Shown here: piece after piece, positions 55,072 through 62,800 of the stretch
Layout of the letters: each line of letters begins with the position of its first letter
How positions within the stretch are numbered: position 1 is the stretch's first letter
Origin: Candidatus Obscuribacterales bacterium
Lineage (GTDB): Bacteria > Cyanobacteriota > Vampirovibrionia > Obscuribacterales > Obscuribacteraceae
Assembly (NCBI GenBank): GCA_020054205.1
Contig: JAGVLS010000025.1
Coordinates: 19,923-83,922, forward strand
DNA length: 64,000 bases
Direction: 5' to 3'
Made by a program: the position numbers and the translations under genes
Notes under the pieces: generated by a model
Database searches by the model: none
What the model was told of the DNA's origin: nothing
What the model saw: only the letters and a program-made list of their open reading frames with translations

Positions 55072-56598
55072 TTAAGCAAATTGTTGTTCCATAAAACATG
55101 AATTACAGCTGGCTGCTGAAGGTAATACCGAAAACCAAGGTAAAAGTGCAGCGTCAGTAAAATGATATGAAGCTCTTGGTGGTAATACTGCCTCTTTTAT
55201 TTCCGCCAAGGTTTGATAAATGGATAGTGGAACCCGGCGTATTGATTTGCCTGAATCATATAAATCTTTTACTACTGTTGTAGATAAATATTCTGGTAAA
55301 AAGACTATGGGTACGGAATTGATATATCCATATTTTGGCAATATGGTTTTGACTTGATTTATGAGTATTGAGCGATATTTTGGATTGGCTAAAAATACTG
55401 ATAAATGATGCAATATTTCGCATTGGGTAATAGGCCCAATAATTTGTTCATTACAAAAATCAGCAACTTTTTCTTGAAATTCTTGATTGTCTAAAGCCCA
55501 AATACAGTTACTTGTATATTTGAGCAAATTCCATAACCAAGAAGCGGTCAGTCTGTGGTTGCCATCCGAGACGGAATAAAATTCATTGGCTACGATGGGA
55601 GCAAATCTTTGCTGGGTAAGATTTATTATTTCATCTAGGAGCCTTTCGCTGAGGCAAAACTCTGTTGCCCTTAAAACATTGAGCGGTAGAAGTCCTATTT
55701 CCAGCCAATTATCGGCAAATAAACCTTGAGCTATAATATTTAAATTATCGGAGTAAGTCATATAACTGGCAAAAGCTTCCAGTTCAAATAAAAATGGTAA
55801 TATGTTTTGAGCTGAAATATTATTGCTGTAAGTATTGAACAATTCTTCTGTTGCTGCGATAGCATGATTGGAATAAGTGATTGGAGTGGTATCAGTATCA
55901 GTCCACAATGAATGTATTATTGAAAGTATTTCTTCCAATTTGCTATGAGAATTGACTGCTGACATGCAAAATTCAGTAAGCATTTCTATAAAAGCATCTT
56001 TTTCTTTAGATTGACATTTTGTCGTATCAGTCTTTTCATCAATGGATGGAAAATGAATTATGCTGAGCTTGGGCTTGGATATAAACAACCAGGGCCAATT
56101 AGCTCTTGTCTCTTGTGACTGATAAGAAGAAACTTCTTTCAATTCGAATATAGATTCATTATCTTCATTTTTAGTTTTATTTAGCATTACTTGAAATTTT
56201 TCTATATTCGGAAATCCGGCATCAAATTCGAATAGTTTCAACCATTGCTCATAGAATAAAGTACCGCGGTATATTTCTTGGCAGTTTGGACCCCCAGCAG
56301 CTGGAATCATTTGTCCTGGGAAATATGCTGGTACATTTTGTGAATTATCGGTAAGAGCTGCTGATAATCGATGAGATATGAAAGTTAATTGTTTGGATCT
56401 GTTGATTAACTCGTGAGCATTCTCAATATTTGTTTCAAGCATTAAGCGGTGATATTTAGAATGTCTTTTGTTGAACTTTGATGTGGTTGAGACTACGCGA
56501 ATCTTCTTTTGTTTTTCATAAGAGTGAATACAGGGAAAAGCAAATGGCGATATGGCGCCATTCTTTTGAGAATTTGATGTATTTAACTCTTGTGTCAT
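55072..56598 (-). CDS. Orphan with DGNHR motif and C-terminal CxxC
   Basis: 508 residues, no family recognised. The middle is helical. At about 365-372 lies SDGNHRLTASW; D-G-N-H-R is a signature of ParB/SpoOJ-like nucleotide-binding folds, though the surrounding sequence does not look like ParB. The C-terminus ends SCNSCFMEQQFA, a CxxC nine residues from the end. There is no signal peptide. It starts one base after the hydroxylase stop and is the largest unknown in the operon, so it may hold the missing condensation step. That is speculation. Confidence 0.75.
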   Translation of the reverse strand: MTQELNTSNSQKNGAISPFAFPCIHSYEKQKKIRVVSTTSKFNKRHSKYHRLMLETNIENAHELINRSKQLTFISHRLSAALTDNSQNVPAYFPGQMIPAAGGPNCQEIYRGTLFYEQWLKLFEFDAGFPNIEKFQVMLNKTKNEDNESIFELKEVSSYQSQETRANWPWLFISKPKLSIIHFPSIDEKTDTTKCQSKEKDAFIEMLTEFCMSAVNSHSKLEEILSIIHSLWTDTDTTPITYSNHAIAATEELFNTYSNNISAQNILPFLFELEAFASYMTYSDNLNIIAQGLFADNWLEIGLLPLNVLRATEFCLSERLLDEIINLTQQRFAPIVANEFYSVSDGNHRLTASWLWNLLKYTSNCIWALDNQEFQEKVADFCNEQIIGPITQCEILHHLSVFLANPKYRSILINQVKTILPKYGYINSVPIVFLPEYLSTTVVKDLYDSGKSIRRVPLSIYQTLAEIKEAVLPPRASYHFTDAALLPWFSVLPSAASCNSCFMEQQFA

Positions 56599-56599
56599 A

Positions 56600-57439
56600 T
56601 CAAACAGGCACTGCTACTGGTTGGGTATTCGGATAAACTTCTTTCAGTCGTTCTTGCCAAAATCCTTTACGTTCTTTGTAATTTGTACTCTTTTCAAATA
56701 ATTCAAATAAAAGATCGTATGAAGTAGTATCACCTAAATAATATTGGCAGAAACTTTTGAGCAAAGATTCTTCAGCTTCTTTCAATTTGTCTTTTTTTAA
56801 TAAGTCCTGGGCTTTGTCCAATAATTGGTTTTTTTCCAAGGGACTCAATATAGATAATGAATTGATAGCATCTTTGTCAAACCATTGATTTTCTAGTAAA
56901 GCACTCAAAGGTTGATTGAGATAACAATCCATCATCAAGTGAATACGTGGTTGATCTCCAAAATTACATGCACTGTGAACAGTAGCTTTGGGATCTAATT
57001 TCCAGATGAATCCTTTTTTGAAATGCACTCGTCTGCCTGGTGTAATAATGGATGCATAAGGGTTGGTGATGATTGGTACATGCAAGCGAAAGCGAGGGAT
57101 GTTCTGTAAATAAACAAAATCCCTGTGCTCGTGTAGGAAAGTTCCAGGATCTAAGCGCAATAGCCTAGAGCCCATAATATGGAAGCCTTGCTTTTCAATA
57201 AATGTATCTAAACTTGGTAATTTGGATAAAAGAGGAGTTTTTAGAGGTGCCTGGCAATCTTTATAATCAAAATTGTTTTGTTCGCCGGTTGGATTTAAAA
57301 GGGTGGCGACTTTTAGCCCATCGGAAGCATATTCCGGATATGGTTCATTCCAATCAATGTTGGCTGAACTTATTTCGCTTGCAATTTTTTCGATTTCTAA
57401 AACATTTACTTTGGTAAGTTGAGCAATGATTTCTAACAC
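56600..57439 (-). CDS. Asp/Asn beta-hydroxylase-like 2OG-Fe(II) enzyme
   Basis: 279 residues, GTG start (weak ribosome binding site). About 90-185 show the family pattern: 'SRLLRLDPGTFLHEHRDF' (metal His and Asp), 'RFRLHVPIITNPYASI', 'GFIWKLDPKATVHSACNFG', 'RIHLMMD'. This family (PF05118 type) hydroxylates free or peptide-bound amino acids using iron and 2-oxoglutarate. The C-terminal ~90 residues are a separate helical piece. It is first in the operon and would be the first enzyme made. Confidence 0.87.
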   Translation of the reverse strand: MLEIIAQLTKVNVLEIEKIASEISSANIDWNEPYPEYASDGLKVATLLNPTGEQNNFDYKDCQAPLKTPLLSKLPSLDTFIEKQGFHIMGSRLLRLDPGTFLHEHRDFVYLQNIPRFRLHVPIITNPYASIITPGRRVHFKKGFIWKLDPKATVHSACNFGDQPRIHLMMDCYLNQPLSALLENQWFDKDAINSLSILSPLEKNQLLDKAQDLLKKDKLKEAEESLLKSFCQYYLGDTTSYDLLFELFEKSTNYKERKGFWQERLKEVYPNTQPVAVPV

Positions 57440-57815
57440 GACTTATTTACCTATTATATTAGGAGGGCTTTACTTGCATAATTCAATTCACTAAAATTGA
57501 AAACGATTTCCGTTTCTATTTGCATGAATTGGTACTAATTTACTGACTAGACCAAGCAATAATTTTACTGGAAAAAGAAGTGTTATTGCGAGTCTTTCTC
57601 AATAAATAAGCTCTTAGTTTCTAGTTCGTTGGATTTAAGTAGATGGGAAGTCAGACTGGCAGTAGAAAAATTGTAAAATGCTAAATGAATATAATTCGCA
57701 ATTAAAGTTACAAATTGACAAAAACATTTTTCAACTAAAAGTCAAGAATTACTAAATGATGACGTAAAATAGATGGCTTGTTATCAAGTACTTACTGAAT
57801 AGAATTTCTTGCCTC
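57440..57815. other. Intergenic region between the operon and the transporter
   Basis: 376 bp of AT-rich DNA between two divergent units. It holds a TATAAT on the minus strand at 57458-57453 with a poor -35, which would leave a leader of only a few bases; a TATAAT on the plus strand at 57690-57695; a TTGACA at 57715-57720 with no good -10 after it; an inverted repeat TTCAATT/AATTGAA (57482-57488, 57495-57501); and the AAACG dyad annotated separately. There is no coding signal. Confidence 0.55.
57499..57518. promoter_or_regulatory. Possible Fur box
   Basis: The dyad AAACG-N5-CGTTT (57501-57515) within GAAAACGATTTCCGTTTCT matches the classical 19-bp Fur box at only 10 of 19 places, but it is symmetrical, AT-rich and lies about 43 bp upstream of the minus-strand -10 box. 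A Fur-family gene is in the operon. Confidence 0.4.
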
Positions 57816-59093
57816 ATGAAAACCAATCTAAAAGAAACAATTGAAGATGAAATTTCAATTGTTCATCAATCATCTCCAATTCAATTAATTGGAAATATAA
57901 GGATGGAGTATTATTTGGCATTTGCTTATTTATGCCAGGGTTTTTCACAACAATATGGTGTAATTGCGCAACCAATTCAATATTATTTGATGAAAGGATT
58001 GAATTGGTCAGCAGCCCAAATAGCTTTTTATATGTCGGTAATGCTTATTCCTTGGGTAATAAAACCAATTTTTGGTTTAGTCTGTGATTTCATTCCTTTA
58101 TATGGTTGGCGTAAGAAAAGTTATTTGTTTTTGGGCAACATTATTGCTGCATTTGCTTTTGTTATGCTTACCTTTTCAAATTCTTTCCCGTTGATTTTGA
58201 CATTTTTATTTGTCTCAGCTATTGGAATGTCAATTTCAGTTGCTCTTTTAGTTGGCATAACTGTTGAATCAGGTGGCAAAGTAAGTAAAACAGAATCATA
58301 TTTTAGTTATCAGGGCTTTTGTTATTATGCAGCTAATCTAATTGCTGCTCTTATTGGCGGGACAATTTGTCAACATTTCATCCCTCTTCAGGCAGTCAAT
58401 GTTTCGGCTATGTTTGCTTTGATTATGCCGTTTTTGTTTGCTTTTAGTGTTCTATTCTTAATTAGAGAAAAAAAGCTCACAAACAATATACCTAATGTGA
58501 AATTTGCTGGAAATTTGCTTAAGCAAGCTTTTCAATCTAGATCTTTGCAATTAGTAGCTTTATTTTTATGGTGTTTCAATTTTAGTCCGGGATTTGGTAT
58601 CCCTCTTTATTTTTACGAATCCAAACAACTTGGTTTCTCCCAGGAATTTATTGGACAACTGGGAGCTTGCAATAGCTTTGGTATGTTATTGGGAGCTCTT
58701 GTTTTTGCAAAATTAATAGCAAAAAAAATAGTTCTCAAAAATCAGCTCAAATTCATTGTTGTATTTGGTACAGCTAGTACATTGTCTTACCTGGTGCTTA
58801 ATTCTTTATCTGCCCCAGCTCTAGAAATTGCAAGAGGAATAACGAGCATGATTTCCATTCTTACCCTTTACAGTTTTGCTTCTAAGTCTTGCCCTAAATA
58901 CATAGAAGTTTCAGTCATGGCGACAATGATTACAATTTGGAATTTAGCTCTTGAATTTTCGACATTTTTAGGTGGACAATTATACTCCAATGTTTTGCAA
59001 GAACAATTCTCCATCTTGATTTACATATCAGCTCTAACCACTGCTCTCTGTTTCTTATTGATACCATTTATGCCTACAGGTAAACAAAACTAG
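57816..59093 (+). CDS. BT1-family (folate/biopterin-type) MFS transporter
   Basis: 425 residues, about 12 membrane helices. The BT1 signatures are 'SVMLIPWVIKPIFGLVCDFIPLYGWRKKSYL' (cited to WVIKPIFGLVCDF) and 'LYFYESKQLGFSQEFIGQLG'. BT1 members move folates, pterins or other compounds. Divergent from the biosynthetic operon, it may export or import its product. ATG start, no clear ribosome binding site. Confidence 0.9.
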   Translation: MKTNLKETIEDEISIVHQSSPIQLIGNIRMEYYLAFAYLCQGFSQQYGVIAQPIQYYLMKGLNWSAAQIAFYMSVMLIPWVIKPIFGLVCDFIPLYGWRKKSYLFLGNIIAAFAFVMLTFSNSFPLILTFLFVSAIGMSISVALLVGITVESGGKVSKTESYFSYQGFCYYAANLIAALIGGTICQHFIPLQAVNVSAMFALIMPFLFAFSVLFLIREKKLTNNIPNVKFAGNLLKQAFQSRSLQLVALFLWCFNFSPGFGIPLYFYESKQLGFSQEFIGQLGACNSFGMLLGALVFAKLIAKKIVLKNQLKFIVVFGTASTLSYLVLNSLSAPALEIARGITSMISILTLYSFASKSCPKYIEVSVMATMITIWNLALEFSTFLGGQLYSNVLQEQFSILIYISALTTALCFLLIPFMPTGKQN

Positions 59094-59097
59094 TATT

Positions 59098-59835
59098 ATG
59101 AATCAAAATTTTACTGATTACTTTTCTAAACAGTCAGCGAAATATGCAAAGTTCCGCCCAGGTTATCCACAAGAATTATTCGATTTTTTGACTAAACAAG
59201 TTGTCTCAAAAAATTTAGTATGGGATTGTGGTACTGGTAGTGGACAAGCTGCTGTATCTTTGGCAAATTTATTTACTAAAGTTATAGCTACTGATGCTAG
59301 TGCTGAACAAATCAAACATGCAAGAGAGAGACCTAATATAGAATATAAAGTTGCATTAGCTGATGCAAGCGGACTGAAAAATGCTAGCGTTGATCTTATT
59401 ACTGTTGCTAATGCTGTACATTGGTTTGATATACCAAAATTTTTTGGAGAGGCAAAGCGTGTTTTAAAACCAAATGGAGTGATTGCAATTTGGTGTTATA
59501 ACTTTTGCGTGGTAGATTCGGATCTAAAAGCATTTATGCAATTATTCTATGAAAAGATAAAACCTTTTTGGGCTGAACCAGTAAAATTAGCTTGGAATGA
59601 ATATAAAGACATTGAATTTCCTTTTCGTGAGATAAAATCCCCTCAGTTTAGTTTGGAAAAACAAATATCTTTAGATGAATGCTTAGGATATTATTCAACC
59701 TGGTCGTCTGTGCAAGCATATAAAGAAAACTGTGATGAAGATCCTATTTTAGATCTAAAGCAAAAACTGGAGCCAATCTGGGGAGCTGAACGACTGGTAC
59801 GTTGGCCACTATATTTGCGTGTAGGAAAAATATAA
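59098..59835 (+). CDS. SAM-dependent methyltransferase
   Basis: 245 residues. Class I, Methyltransf_11 type: VWDCGTGSGQ (motif I), VIATDAS, 'ADASGLKNASVDLITVANAVHWF', 'EAKRVLKPNGVIAIW'. It resembles trans-aconitate- or juvenile-hormone-type small-molecule methyltransferases. It begins 4 bp after the transporter stop, so the two form an operon divergent from the cluster. It is the third methyltransferase of the locus. Confidence 0.88.
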   Translation: MNQNFTDYFSKQSAKYAKFRPGYPQELFDFLTKQVVSKNLVWDCGTGSGQAAVSLANLFTKVIATDASAEQIKHARERPNIEYKVALADASGLKNASVDLITVANAVHWFDIPKFFGEAKRVLKPNGVIAIWCYNFCVVDSDLKAFMQLFYEKIKPFWAEPVKLAWNEYKDIEFPFREIKSPQFSLEKQISLDECLGYYSTWSSVQAYKENCDEDPILDLKQKLEPIWGAERLVRWPLYLRVGKI

Positions 59836-59840
59836 AATCA

Positions 59841-59859
59841 AAAAACACAAAATGTTTTT
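59841..59859. terminator. Weak AT-rich hairpin between converging genes
   Basis: AAAAACA (59841-59847) pairs with TGTTTTT (59853-59859) across a 5-base loop, between the methyltransferase stop and the convergent beta-helix gene. The T-run on the plus strand is part of the stem. Confidence 0.4.
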
Positions 59860-59863
59860 CAGC

Positions 59864-62800
59864 CTATTTATTATCTGGTTGTAGACCAATTAAATATGGA
59901 GCCTTGGCTCCACGATTAAGAGAAGTCTTGTTATTATTTGGTGTGCCGTTATTGGATGTTTTACCACCACCATTGCCACTTGGTTGTGTTTGACTACCAG
60001 TAGTATTAGGTGTCACACGAGTATTATTTGTAGATGTTCTATTATCTTTGTTAGCAGCATGTTGATTGCTGATTGGCATTGAATAGCTTCCTTTACCAGC
60101 AGTAACATGGTGTAAGGCTGCAGCTGTCTTGAGTAAACTTTCTTGCAATTGATGTTCTTGCCATGAGCCAGGCTGACGGATAGCTTTCAGATGTGGAGTG
60201 CTAGACAACATTGTTATGATAGAAAAGTCACTCATAATTGCATGTACTTTGTTGCTATTTAAAGGTACATCTACAATTTGTCTTCTTGCTACATTATCGT
60301 TAGCGTACGCATCAGAATGAGATATTGGATGACCCGATAAGAAAAGTTCTTTGCCTGGTTCAATTAAAATCTTTTGACTGCCAGCTATTACCCAGATATT
60401 ATCTGGACCACTTAAAGCAGCAACTCTGACTTCACCATTTTTAACGCTAACAGAGAGTGCTGCACCTTGAACAACATGAACTATTCCAAGAGGCGTTTGT
60501 ACATCCATATCTTTATTTGGTTTGATGAATAAATTACCAGAATTAAGTTTTAGTCCTTTGGCTATAGTGCTAAACGAAGAGCCTTCTTCAGCTAATAAGT
60601 GTGAAGGTTCTTTAGCCTTGCCAAAAGATAGTCCATTGCTTGCAATATAAACAGCTTCAGGAGTGTGTGGAATAGACTTATGTGTGCTAGCAACATTAGA
60701 AGAGCCTCGAGAATCTAATTGTAATTCTGCACCTGCGTGCAAGTTATATATAGAACCATTATTAGTGGTCAAAGATATAGAAGCTTCTTCTTCATGATTT
60801 GATTGCTCATTTGGCAATACGCTAATCTTAAATGGTTGATCTGGATTTGATTGAATCACAGCAATTGATTGAGGAGAAAGTGTAATTAAACCAGCTCTTG
60901 TCTCTACAGAAAGTGATTTATCAGCATTGTGTATCAGTAAAGAACCAACGTGAAGTATTAAGCTTTCTTTGTCCGTGCTACAAACAGTACCAGTTGAACC
61001 AACCAGTCCTATTTCAGAACCATTCACTAATAGAGAAGTTTGTTCATTGTTTGTGAATAAAGTAAGATTGCTATGAGATTTATTTACTAATACATTGTGT
61101 TTATCTGTATTGAAAACATTGACAGGACCACTAGCTAAGCTGGAATTGTTTTTAACGCTACTCAAGTCTTCTTCTATAATAGGCATGTTAGGATTGCTAT
61201 CGGCTGTAACTTCAACTGATAGTGGTTTGGAGGCGTCTTGCGAGCGACTTGCATCTGTTAATTGATTATCATTGTCTGCTGAATTACGATCACCTAAGTC
61301 AATTTCAATTACTTTGCGCTTAGCAGTTTTTTGCAGGTCAGAATCTTTTGACTTGCTAACTGGAATGCTTAATTTTTGAATTACACCCGATACAACTGCA
61401 GTGCTAGAGCCCGTTGGTTCAGCGCTAATCATTTCGCTTTCATCCATATTATTATGTGTAACAATTGCTTGTTGATTAGCTTTAAGTGTTGCTACTGTAG
61501 AACCCTTGACTTTAATATCAACAGATTCAGCGGTTTCACCATCATCACCCATATCAATGTTGAAACGACGTTTAGCACCAAGCATAATAATATTAGACTC
61601 AGTTTTGAATTTCTTATCCTTCATTGCTCCTTCAAGATTGAAAGAGAACATTAATGTTTGTTGTGTAGCAATGCTGCTATTTAATCCTGTAGGAACTAAA
61701 TTAAGAGCTGAGAAATTAAATGCTGATGAAGTATTTGTATTAACAAAAATGGTTGGAGTAACTGGCGGTGTAGGTGTCGGTGGTGGAACCGGCGCAGGTG
61801 TAATTGTATTGAATGAAGTATTGTCTACATCCAAAGTGTCTGGGGTGCCGGAATCCATGTATACCCAACCTGATACTCTATCAAGAATATCTGAAGGTAG
61901 ATCGGCTGCCACATAAGGAACAGAATCAGGTATGGTTACAGAATCAGTAGCAATACCAGAACCAAATACAATTGCAACAAGGTTCTGTTCTGTACCATCA
62001 GGATCAAAGCCACCATGCTCTACAAGTAAATCTGGTTCTACGCTTGAAGAGAATACAATATCTAGTTCATGTTCTACATCAGCACCTGGGCTGCCGGAAA
62101 TCATACCAATTCTTCCACCAATGATGGTTGAAGGATCATTGTCCATTTCTTTACCAACTGCACTTAACGATCCTGGTCCCATGGTGAGGTTAACAGCAGA
62201 ATTTAGCAATAAATCACCACCATATGAAGCTAAGGCAATTCCACTAGCGCTCATATCCAAATTGCCACCACTTTGTATGTTGATGTCTCCTTTAATAGTG
62301 GTACCATCTATAGTAGCACCACCAAATGAGTTGATTTGTGTATTAGCACCAATTGTTATATTTCCAGTGCCAGCACCATTGAGCCAGGTATTCAATGATA
62401 CAGGACCATTAGTTAAAATTTGTCCAGGTTGTATTGCTTCAGTAACATCTTCTGGATCTAAAGATGGGTCATATGTTCCACCTGTAATCGTTACATTATT
62501 AGCAATGGCAATGCCTGTGCGACCAGTAAATGAAATGGCTTCTGTAGCTGTAATTACACTACCAGTACCAATACCAACTGTGCCATTGCTTGATGTTATT
62601 GATATGGTGCCATCATTGGCAGTGATATTACTACCGAAAGTTATGCCGTTATACCCAACTAGAGCTACACTATTGGCACTGAGTGCACATGTTGTACAGC
62701 CTTGTGTATTGGTGATACTACCTGATTGAACTGTTCCACCATTAGTGGTGTCGATATTTATTGATGCGATGCTACCACTGCCAGCACCAACACCACCGCG

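Noticed and set aside
44161..57439. Operon as a classical NRPS or IucA/IucC-type siderophore cluster
   Set aside because: No adenylation, condensation, carrier or NIS synthetase domain is visible; only SbnA/SbnH-like enzymes are shared.
57461..57491. AGGAGGG followed by a TTG and a six-codon frame on the plus strand
   Set aside because: Too short and unsupported; the AGGAGGG is opposite the operon leader and probably coincidental.
61506..62729. Long plus-strand open frames of 136 and 265 codons opposite the right-hand beta-helix gene
   Set aside because: They mirror the repetitive Gly/Asn/Thr codons of the minus-strand gene and have no domain or ribosome binding site.
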